Assembly: GCA_023230985.1 (NCBI GenBank)
Contig: JALNWH010000120.1
Location: 1-5,492, forward strand
Direction of reading: 5' to 3'
Length of the DNA stretch: 5,492 bases
DNA from: Bacillota bacterium
GTDB taxonomy: Bacteria; Bacillota; Clostridia; Lutisporales; Lutisporaceae
Of this stretch, positions 1 through 5,137 are shown piece by piece (within the stretch, counting starts at the first letter, position 1; each line of letters opens with the position of its first letter). The notes beneath the pieces were generated by a model, which searched no databases, was not told the origin of the DNA, and saw only the letters and a program-made list of their open reading frames with translations. A program made the translations under genes and the position numbers.

Positions 1-7
1 TAATATG

Positions 8-34
8 ATATTTGTATAGAATACAAATATTTGT
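8..34. repeat. Overlapping inverted repeats (operator-like TATTTGT half-sites)
   Basis: A perfect 10-bp inverted repeat (ATATTTGTAT, 8-17; ATACAAATAT, 21-30) with a 3-nt AGA centre overlaps a second perfect 12-bp palindrome ACAAATATTTGT (23-34). Together they give three TATTTGT half-sites: + at 9-15, - at 23-29, + at 28-34. They lie about 60 bp upstream of the -35 box of the first gene. This could be a regulator-binding site or a weak AT-rich hairpin at the end of a gene lying off the left edge; there is no strong T-tract, so a terminator is less convincing. The regulator is unknown. Confidence 0.45.
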
Positions 35-95
35 TAAGAATATTATTGATTTGCTTTTATAAATATTCACCACAATTGAATATATTATGTAAAGT

Positions 96-124
96 TTGAC
101 AATTAGGACAAAAACGTATAAAAT
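96..124 (+). promoter_or_regulatory. Sigma-A-type promoter for the 3D-domain gene
   Basis: A perfect -35 TTGACA (96-101) and a -10 TAAAAT (119-124) are separated by 17 nt, close to the vegetative consensus. Transcription would start near 131 and give a leader of about 83 nt before the ATG at 214. An overlapping TATAAA (117-122) would have a less favourable 15-nt spacer. Confidence 0.7.
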
Positions 125-140
125 GGCTTTGTCGATAAGA

Positions 141-181
141 GGTTCCGGCAAATTATGGAACACAGGGACCTTTTATGTGCC
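141..181 (+). promoter_or_regulatory. Leader with mutually exclusive hairpins
   Basis: Within the predicted 5' leader, the arm at 141-146 (GGTTCC) can pair with GGAAC at 157-161 (using 142-146) or with GGGACC at 165-170 (one G-U pair). A further short pairing, CACA 161-164 with TGTG 176-179, competes with the first. This patch is clearly richer in GC than the surrounding sequence. No known riboswitch consensus is recognised, so a regulatory role is inference from base pairing only. Confidence 0.3.
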
Positions 182-213
182 ATGTTTGGTGTGGATAAAA
201 AGGAGGTAAAAGA

Positions 214-1314
214 ATGGAAATAGACTTTCACCGGATAAAAAGTTTATTTTCTTTAGACAAGGAATGGCGTTACGAAGGAGGAGTTCTTAGACATAGATTT
301 AAAAAATCAATATATCCGAAAGTCGTAGCAGCTGTTTTGTTTCTTGTCGTTTTGGTTACATCAATAGTTTACAATACATTAAAGAAAGATATAATAATCT
401 GTGATGCAGATAAGAAAAAAACAATTATTACTTTTAAAGCAACAGTTGAGGACGTATTAGATGAGAAGAATATAATAGTTGGTCCTTTTGATAAATTAGA
501 GGCTTCGCCGGATCAGAAGTTAAAAAAGGGCATGGAAATCGAAATAAAAAGGGCAAAATCAGTTAAATTAATAGAAGGAAATAGAGAACACCAAATATAT
601 ACGCTGGCAGAAACTGTCGGTGAGGCAATGGAGGAGGCAGGAGTATACTTAGGCGTAGAGGACAGAGTAGAACCTTCTCCTGAAACAGAACTGAAACATG
701 CCGATAAGATTGAAGTAATAAGAGTAGAATATAGGATTTTCAGCGATATAGAAGAAATACCCTTTGAAAATGAGATAAAGAAAAGTGATACTTTAGAAAA
801 AGGTTTTGTAAAAGTTTTAAAAAAGGGTCAGGAAGGCAAAAGGGAAATAGTACAAAGTGTTGTTTTTGAAAATGGCAAAGAAGTTCTTAAGGAGATTTTA
901 AAAGAAAGCATTTTGCAAAACCCGGTAGCAGCAATACTAGAAGAGGGTACAAAAGATACTGTGGTTACATCAAGGGGTACAGTTGCAAAGTTTACAAAAG
1001 CTATAGAGATGGTGTCAACAGCTTATGACGCTACATTCGCCAGTACCGGGAAGCATCCGGATCATCCACAGTATGGAATAACAAGATCCGGCTTAAAAGT
1101 TAGACCGGGTATTGTAGCGGTAGACCCAAGAGTAATACCTTTAGGAACTCACCTATATGTGGAAGGTTATGGGGAAGCTCTTGCTGCCGATACCGGTGGC
1201 GCAATAAAAGGTAATAAAATTGATTTATATTTTGAATCTCCCAAAGATGTGGCCAAATACGGGAGAAAAAGAGTTAAAGTATATATACTGGATAAACCTA
1301 GATACAGGTTTTAG
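214..1314 (+). CDS. Membrane-anchored DUF348/G5/3D-domain cell-wall protein (YabE-like)
   Basis: Probable peptidoglycan-remodelling protein facing the cell wall. A short basic cytoplasmic N-terminus (1-35) is followed by a single membrane segment (about 36-54), giving an N-in anchor rather than a cleaved signal peptide. Two DUF348 repeats follow (about 58-112 and 115-170, each ending in a KxKKGxxIEIxRA- or ADKIEVIRV-like strand), then a G5 domain (about 172-247) and a C-terminal 3D domain (about 266-360). The three aspartates that name the 3D domain are visible at D304 (VDPRVIPLGT), D326 (AADTGGAIKG) and D337 (IDLYF). 3D domains share the double-psi barrel fold of MltA-type lytic transglycosylases, so glycan-strand cleavage is the likely activity. 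At 366 residues it is somewhat shorter than Bacillus YabE. The start is fixed by AGGAGG (201-206), 7 nt before the ATG. Its own promoter and terminator make it monocistronic. Domain assignment is firm; enzymatic activity is inferred. Confidence 0.9.
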   Translation: MEIDFHRIKSLFSLDKEWRYEGGVLRHRFKKSIYPKVVAAVLFLVVLVTSIVYNTLKKDIIICDADKKKTIITFKATVEDVLDEKNIIVGPFDKLEASPDQKLKKGMEIEIKRAKSVKLIEGNREHQIYTLAETVGEAMEEAGVYLGVEDRVEPSPETELKHADKIEVIRVEYRIFSDIEEIPFENEIKKSDTLEKGFVKVLKKGQEGKREIVQSVVFENGKEVLKEILKESILQNPVAAILEEGTKDTVVTSRGTVAKFTKAIEMVSTAYDATFASTGKHPDHPQYGITRSGLKVRPGIVAVDPRVIPLGTHLYVEGYGEALAADTGGAIKGNKIDLYFESPKDVAKYGRKRVKVYILDKPRYRF

Positions 1315-1329
1315 TTATATCAGATTATG

Positions 1330-1359
1330 ACCCCGGATAAATTTCGGGGTAATTTTTTT
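1330..1359 (+). terminator. Intrinsic terminator after the 3D-domain gene
   Basis: A GC-rich stem ACCCCG (1330-1335) pairs with CGGGGT (1345-1350), with a possible extra G-U pair inside, and is followed after AA by seven T residues (1353-1359). It starts 15 nt after the TAG stop. This separates the 3D gene from rsmA transcriptionally. Confidence 0.9.
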
Positions 1360-1364
1360 GGTTA

Positions 1365-1402
1365 TTGAAGAATTCTCTTATATTAGAATATATTGTTATA
1401 AT
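1365..1402 (+). promoter_or_regulatory. Promoter region for rsmA
   Basis: The best candidate is an extended -10 element, TG-T-TATAAT (TG at 1394-1395, perfect TATAAT at 1397-1402), with no good -35 at 17 nt. An overlapping alternative is TTGAAG (1365-1370), an 18-nt spacer and TATATT (1389-1394). With the extended -10, transcription would start near 1409, giving a leader of about 97 nt before rsmA. Its position just after a strong terminator supports a promoter being needed here. Confidence 0.55.
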
Positions 1403-1428
1403 TGTATGCCACGATATTTATGGTAAAG

Positions 1429-1470
1429 TACGGACGGTCCGTGACCGCCCGTGACAGATGAACTGTATCT
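1429..1470 (+). repeat. GC-rich hairpin and 10-nt direct repeat in the rsmA leader
   Basis: CGGACGGTC (1431-1439) faces GACCGCCCG (1443-1451), eight of nine positions pairing around a CGT loop, extended outward by A1430-T1452. An alternative is the near-palindrome ACGGAC-G-GTCCGT (1430-1442). The same stretch reads as a 10-nt tandem direct repeat (1436-1445, 1446-1455; 8 of 10 identical, sharing CCGTGAC). A second small hairpin, ACAG (1454-1457) with CTGT (1463-1466), follows. No T-tract follows, so it is not a terminator. It is either a structured leader or a protein-binding site. Confidence 0.45.
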
Positions 1471-1505
1471 ATATTTATAATAATATAATAGGGAGGGGGA
1501 AATAA

Positions 1506-2396
1506 ATGAAAAATCAAACATTAGAAGAATTAACGAGAAGCACAATAAAAAAATTCAATATCAGAATATCAAAGAAGTTTGGGCAAAACTTTTTGATAGA
1601 TGAAAAGGCTTTGGATAATATACTATATGCAGCTCAGATCAATAAAGATGATTATGTTTTAGAAATAGGCCCAGGACTTGGAATATTGACAAAGCTTCTT
1701 TGCGATAATGCAAAGCATGTTTTAGCCGTAGAGATAGACAAACATCTTGTGGATATTCTTAGGATAAACCTATCAGATTATAGCAACTTAGGACTATTGA
1801 ATGAGGATATTCTTAAGCTTGATATAAAAAAAGAATTAAAGAAGAGCTTTAAAGAAAAGAAATGCAAGGTAGTTGCTAATCTTCCTTATTATATTACCTC
1901 ACCTATAATAATGAGACTTATTGAAGAAAGACAAAACATTAACTCAATGACTTTAATGGTTCAAAAAGAAGTAGCCCAAAGAATAGCTGCCGGTCCAGGG
2001 GGCAAACAGTTTGGAATTCTTTCTGTGGCAGTACAGTATTATTCAATACCTGAAATAATTGCTGAAGTACCGGCACAGTCTTTCTACCCTCGCCCTGAAG
2101 TTGATTCGGCTATCATTAAACTCACACTTAGGCAAAAACCTTTTATTTCGGTAGAGGATGAAGCATTTTTCTTTAGAGTTGTAAGAGGTGCGTTTTCTCA
2201 AAGAAGAAAAACCCTTTTAAACTCTCTTTATGGCAGTGATTTGCGTCTGGAAAAGAATGATTTAGAGAAAATATTAATAAATTGTGAAATAGATTCCAGG
2301 AGACGTGCGGAGACTCTATCCTTGGAGGAATTTGCCCTTATTTCCAAAGAGATAGAGCTTTATATAAAAAAACAGTCTACATCTAACCTTCCTTAA
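1506..2396 (+). CDS. rsmA: 16S rRNA (adenine1518-N6/adenine1519-N6)-dimethyltransferase RsmA (KsgA)
   Basis: S-adenosylmethionine-dependent enzyme that dimethylates the two adjacent adenines in the helix 45 loop of 16S rRNA late in 30S assembly; loss of the family enzyme gives kasugamycin resistance. The 296-residue product is of normal length and carries the family motifs in order: KKFGQNFL (23-30), SAM-binding motif I EIGPGLG (53-59), acidic motif II VEID (75-78), ED after a short strand (100-101), catalytic motif IV NLPYYI (125-130), then FYPRPEVDS (193-201) and AFSQRRKTL (229-237) of the C-terminal substrate-recognition part. The purine-rich ribosome binding site GGGAGGGGG (1491-1499) lies 6 nt before the ATG. 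It follows a strong terminator, so it should use its own promoter. Bacillus has rnmV directly upstream of ksgA; here that gene is missing. The TAA stop lies inside a hairpin shared with the next gene. Confidence 0.97.
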   Translation: MKNQTLEELTRSTIKKFNIRISKKFGQNFLIDEKALDNILYAAQINKDDYVLEIGPGLGILTKLLCDNAKHVLAVEIDKHLVDILRINLSDYSNLGLLNEDILKLDIKKELKKSFKEKKCKVVANLPYYITSPIIMRLIEERQNINSMTLMVQKEVAQRIAAGPGGKQFGILSVAVQYYSIPEIIAEVPAQSFYPRPEVDSAIIKLTLRQKPFISVEDEAFFFRVVRGAFSQRRKTLLNSLYGSDLRLEKNDLEKILINCEIDSRRRAETLSLEEFALISKEIELYIKKQSTSNLP

Positions 2397-2436
2397 CATA
2401 TATTAATAATAACAATTTCTTAAGGGAGGTTTTTTT
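2385..2436 (+). promoter_or_regulatory. Hairpin covering the rsmA stop and the next gene's ribosome binding site, followed by a T-tract
   Basis: AACCTTCCTTAA (2385-2396) pairs over its full 12 bp with TTAAGGGAGGTT (2420-2431), with a single T-G wobble, around a 23-nt AT-rich loop. The 5' arm ends exactly at the rsmA stop codon (TAA, 2394-2396). The 3' arm contains the Shine-Dalgarno AAGGGAGG (2422-2429) of the gene starting at 2437. The T run 2430-2436 directly abuts the GTG start. The structure meets the basic pattern of an intrinsic terminator but also hides the ribosome binding site, so it may give termination, translational coupling to rsmA, or both. The pairing is directly visible; the role is inferred. 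Confidence 0.7.
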
Positions 2437-3759
2437 GTGCCTCTAGGTTATAATTATAAGAAAAACTTTATTATTCTTCGTGAAGAAGAAAAAGGTTATG
2501 AAATTGCTAGCGGCAAAAATCCAACAGGTTATGTGAAGATTGAGTTTAAAAAAGATAAAGCAAACATAAACGGTTTTGTACAAAATATAGCAGCAAGTGA
2601 AAAATCAGACTATAAATTACTCCTATTAAATACAAAGGAGAAACAGATTTACCAAGTCGGTAATCTTAGGATGGGCTATAGCGGTGGAGGAGAAATCCGT
2701 GCCCAGACAAATCTAAAGGATAATAGTGATATGGATGAGTATTCTTCGGCATTAGTTATAACCGGTGACAAGGTAATTCTATTCGGCAGCAATGAAAAAA
2801 GGGGAACAGATTGGAAAGAATGGTTTTATGGTAAATACTTATATAATGATACTGTAGTAGCACCTATAGTAAATAAGAATGGGGGAACTATTGACAAAGA
2901 TATTAGAACTGTCGAGACAAAGGAATTAACCGAAGACTTAAATGTCGTAGAAAAGGAAGTAATGGTTGAAGCCGAATCTGATGATAAAAAAATGACGGCG
3001 GAAGAGACAATAGAGTTTTCAGCAGAAAAATTGCCGGATGAGATGAATGAACCGGAAAAAGTTTTGGGAGCAGAAAAAAGTATAGGCAAAATAAATGTTA
3101 CAGAAACAAAAAAAGCGGAGGATATAGAAGAAGTAGTAGAAATTTTAAACGAAGAAGAATTTAATGAAATCGAGAAGGTTCAGATAGTTTCAAAAGTTGA
3201 AATAGCAGAAGAAGTAAAAGGGAGTCACGAGTCAAATTATACAAGCAAAGAAACCGGTGAAAAAATAATATGTGAATTAACTGAGAAAATATACATTGAT
3301 CCGGGTTTTGAAGAAGAAAATTATAATAAATATTGTGTTAACAGTGATATAAAGGAAATGTCTAATGAAGAAATAAAAAAAAACAGCCTCGTTGCATTAA
3401 TTAATAGGCTTCGAAAGATAGAAGGCATAGAAGGCGAAAATAATAGACAATGGTATGCAATAGATGATAATATAAATATTTTAAACGATATTGCCACAAT
3501 GATGTTTGGTGGAAAAATGCCTTTGTCCTATCTCTATCTTGCCGAGGGATGCAGTATTTTGATAAAAAATAGTATATTGGGTATTGAGTTATACTCCGGC
3601 AAGGTTGTTAAAGTCTTTGTAGGAATACCCGGAATATATAATAGGTTTTGGGAAATATATTTCCGGTCGAAGGGCTTTACAGAATACTTAAGGTTGAAGG
3701 GGGGACAACAAGGATACTGGGTATTGAACATAGATATGGAAGGTATTAACACATATTAA
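2437..3759 (+). CDS. Unrecognised acidic two-domain protein, clostridial type
   Basis: I cannot assign a function. The 440-residue product has no signal peptide or membrane segment, so it is probably cytoplasmic or assembled onto a structure. Three parts are visible. Residues about 28-143 look beta-rich (GYVKIEF, YKLLLLNTKEKQIYQVG, GYSGGGEIRAQ, ALVITGDKVILFG). Residues about 144-312 form a low-complexity acidic linker with 29 Glu in positions 151-265, probably disordered or charged helix. Residues about 313-433 form a C-terminal part with WYAIDDNINILND (339-351), VGIPG (395-399), KGF (412-414) and QGYW (425-428). From memory, clostridial proteins sometimes annotated as spore-coat-like share an N-terminal 'GYVKIE...G.L' domain and a C-terminal 'YGIPG...GF...GYW' pattern with a variable middle; this is a weak resemblance. 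The start is GTG: AAGGGAGG sits 7 nt upstream and the next in-frame Met is residue 79. It is probably co-transcribed with rsmA by read-through; no promoter is seen in the 40-nt gap. Confidence 0.8.
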   Translation: MPLGYNYKKNFIILREEEKGYEIASGKNPTGYVKIEFKKDKANINGFVQNIAASEKSDYKLLLLNTKEKQIYQVGNLRMGYSGGGEIRAQTNLKDNSDMDEYSSALVITGDKVILFGSNEKRGTDWKEWFYGKYLYNDTVVAPIVNKNGGTIDKDIRTVETKELTEDLNVVEKEVMVEAESDDKKMTAEETIEFSAEKLPDEMNEPEKVLGAEKSIGKINVTETKKAEDIEEVVEILNEEEFNEIEKVQIVSKVEIAEEVKGSHESNYTSKETGEKIICELTEKIYIDPGFEEENYNKYCVNSDIKEMSNEEIKKNSLVALINRLRKIEGIEGENNRQWYAIDDNINILNDIATMMFGGKMPLSYLYLAEGCSILIKNSILGIELYSGKVVKVFVGIPGIYNRFWEIYFRSKGFTEYLRLKGGQQGYWVLNIDMEGINTY

Positions 3760-3795
3760 ACATTGTTGAAAAGACTGCTCTATTATTAATTTTTA

Positions 3796-3804
3796 TGTTA
3801 CAAT
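3796..3804 (+). promoter_or_regulatory. Possible extended -10 promoter for rodA
   Basis: TG-T-TACAAT (TG at 3796-3797, TACAAT at 3799-3804) is a five-of-six match to TATAAT with an extended TGn element; the -35 position is poor. It sits in the 87-nt gap between the unknown gene and rodA and would start transcription near 3811. A 9-bp direct repeat TAAACATTG (3757-3765 and 3804-3812) flanks it. No terminator is seen in the gap, so read-through from upstream is also possible. Confidence 0.4.
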
Positions 3805-3846
3805 AAACATTGAGGTTAGTAGTTTATTAACAGGAGATAGAGCTTT

Positions 3847-4965
3847 ATGAAACCCGGTAAACTTATAGATAAAAGATTAATTAAAAATATAGATTTAGGC
3901 ATTATAGTATCCGTACTTTGCCTTATAACCGTAGGGGTTATTGCTATAACCAGTGCTACGGGAATTGCTTATGGAAGTTCTTTTAATTATATAAAAATAC
4001 AGACTATAGCTTTTTTCCTTGGAATAATAAGTATTGTAATAATACTGTTCTTTGACTATAATACCTTTGGTGAAATGGACAAAATTATATATGCAGTTAA
4101 TATTTTATTGCTAGTTGCAGTATTAGTTTTTGGTAAAAGCATAAAAGGATCCAAATCGTGGATGATTATAGGACCGCTAAGCTTTCAACCGTCAGAAATA
4201 GTTAAAATAGGATTTATACTAACTTTTGCAAAGCAATTAGAGAAAAAAGGTGAAAATTTAAACTCTTTTAAAGGATTAATCCATTTAATGCTTTATCTTT
4301 TGCCGATATTGGCTCTTATTCTGAGACAGCCGGATTTTGGCACGGGCCTGGTATTTGTATTTTTTACATTTTTTATGTTATATGCTGCAGGCTTAAATTA
4401 TAAATATATTATTGCTGTTACTTCAGCCGGTATTATCAGTATACCGGCATTGTGGTTTTATTATCTGAAGCCATATCAAAAACATAGAATTTTAGTTTTT
4501 CTTAACCCTGAATTAGACCCTTTAGGCAGCGGTTATCATGTTATACAATCAAAAATTGCAGTGGGCTCCGGACAGTTTTTAGGTAAAGGACTGTTTAAAG
4601 GCACCCAAAACAATCTGGGCTTTATTCCGGAAAGGCATACAGATTTTATATTTTCTATTATCGGTGAAGAATTTGGCTTGATAGGGTCCTTAATCGTCAT
4701 ATTACTATTTTTTTGGTTAATAATGAGATGTATGTATATTGCAAAGATATCCAAAGATTATTATGGGAAATATATTACTATTGGAATAATGGCAATGTTT
4801 TTATTTCACATATTGGAGAATGTGGGGATGACTATGGGAATAATGCCTGTTACAGGGATACCCTTGCCTTTTATTAGCTATGGGGGTAGTTCTCTATTAA
4901 CCAATATGATAGCGATTGGTATAGTACTTAATGTGGGAATGAGACGTCAGATCATCAGATTTTAG
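3847..4965 (+). CDS. rodA: Rod-shape-determining SEDS peptidoglycan glycosyltransferase RodA
   Basis: Integral membrane glycosyltransferase that polymerises lipid II into glycan strands, working with a class B penicillin-binding protein in the elongation complex. The 372-residue product has about ten hydrophobic segments and the SEDS signatures in order: GSKSW (101-105), FQPSE (113-117), RQPDFGTG (160-167), PYQKHRILVFLNPELDPLGSGYH (209-231), the extracellular PERHTDFIFSIIGEEFG (261-277), and GIPLPFISYGGSSLLTN (337-353). D266 in HTDF is the likely equivalent of the catalytic aspartate known in this family; W105 matches the conserved loop tryptophan. Length and the GIPLPFISYGGSS motif with a short, tail-free C-terminus fit RodA better than FtsW or SpoVE, although SEDS paralogues are not fully separable by eye. 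The ribosome binding site AGGAG (3832-3836) is 10 nt from the ATG, slightly long. No class B PBP, mreB or min genes lie beside it in this window. Confidence 0.93.
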   Translation: MKPGKLIDKRLIKNIDLGIIVSVLCLITVGVIAITSATGIAYGSSFNYIKIQTIAFFLGIISIVIILFFDYNTFGEMDKIIYAVNILLLVAVLVFGKSIKGSKSWMIIGPLSFQPSEIVKIGFILTFAKQLEKKGENLNSFKGLIHLMLYLLPILALILRQPDFGTGLVFVFFTFFMLYAAGLNYKYIIAVTSAGIISIPALWFYYLKPYQKHRILVFLNPELDPLGSGYHVIQSKIAVGSGQFLGKGLFKGTQNNLGFIPERHTDFIFSIIGEEFGLIGSLIVILLFFWLIMRCMYIAKISKDYYGKYITIGIMAMFLFHILENVGMTMGIMPVTGIPLPFISYGGSSLLTNMIAIGIVLNVGMRRQIIRF

Positions 4966-4988
4966 CAATAATAATAATGAATATTAGA

Positions 4989-5010
4989 TATGCAAGTCTC
5001 TCATTGCATA
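4989..5010. repeat. Perfect 7-bp inverted repeat upstream of the receptor-gene promoter
   Basis: TATGCAA (4989-4995) and TTGCATA (5004-5010) form a perfect inverted repeat with an 8-nt centre. It is followed by A residues rather than T, so it is not an intrinsic terminator for rodA. It ends 5 nt before the -35 of the next promoter, a plausible operator position. No regulator is identifiable. Confidence 0.4.
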
Positions 5011-5015
5011 AAAAA

Positions 5016-5044
5016 TTGACAATAAAAATATAAAATTGTTTAAT
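5016..5044 (+). promoter_or_regulatory. Sigma-A-type promoter for the receptor gene
   Basis: A perfect -35 TTGACA (5016-5021), a 17-nt spacer and TTTAAT (5039-5044, five of six to consensus) form a good vegetative promoter, with transcription starting near 5051 and a leader of about 87 nt. A perfect TATAAT at 5061-5066 downstream may be a second, overlapping start with a weak TTGTTT -35 (5036-5041, 19-nt spacer). No sigma-D-type (TAAA/GCCGATAA) element typical of chemotaxis genes is seen here. Confidence 0.6.
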
Positions 5045-5137
5045 ATTATCAATTATTATGTATAATTAATAATAAGGGTATTTTATATTTATTGTAGAAC
5101 AGGTTTGGCTTTAACAAAAATAATGGGGGTATGTTTT

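Noticed and set aside
128..138. Sigma-D-like -10 (GTCGATAA) or Spo0A-box-like TGTCGAT
   Set aside because: Each is a near match, but the sigma-D -35 is poor (AAAA/AAAC instead of TAAA) and a single imperfect Spo0A box is weak; a good sigma-A promoter already explains transcription.
125..213. c-di-AMP (ydaO-type) riboswitch upstream of the 3D-domain gene
   Set aside because: Expected by gene family, but the leader is too short and lacks the conserved GGGGTGAATCC-like and other core segments.
1430..1455. Mimic of 16S rRNA helix 45 for RsmA autoregulation
   Set aside because: An attractive idea, but the hairpin loop is not GGAA-like and the stem does not resemble helix 45.
2826..3089. Minus-strand open frame of 87 codons inside the acidic-protein gene
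   Set aside because: It is low-complexity Ser/Phe/Thr sequence produced by the complement of Glu/Lys-rich codons, with no family resemblance; a shadow of the + strand gene.
3534..3752. Minus-strand open frame opposite the 3' end of the unknown gene
   Set aside because: Lies fully inside a well-supported + strand gene and shows no recognisable protein features.
4536..4754. Minus-strand open frame inside rodA
   Set aside because: The + strand carries conserved SEDS motifs across the same bases; no independent support for the antisense frame.
4989..5015. Terminator for rodA
   Set aside because: The stem is real but is followed by A residues on the + strand, with no T-tract on either strand in the right place.
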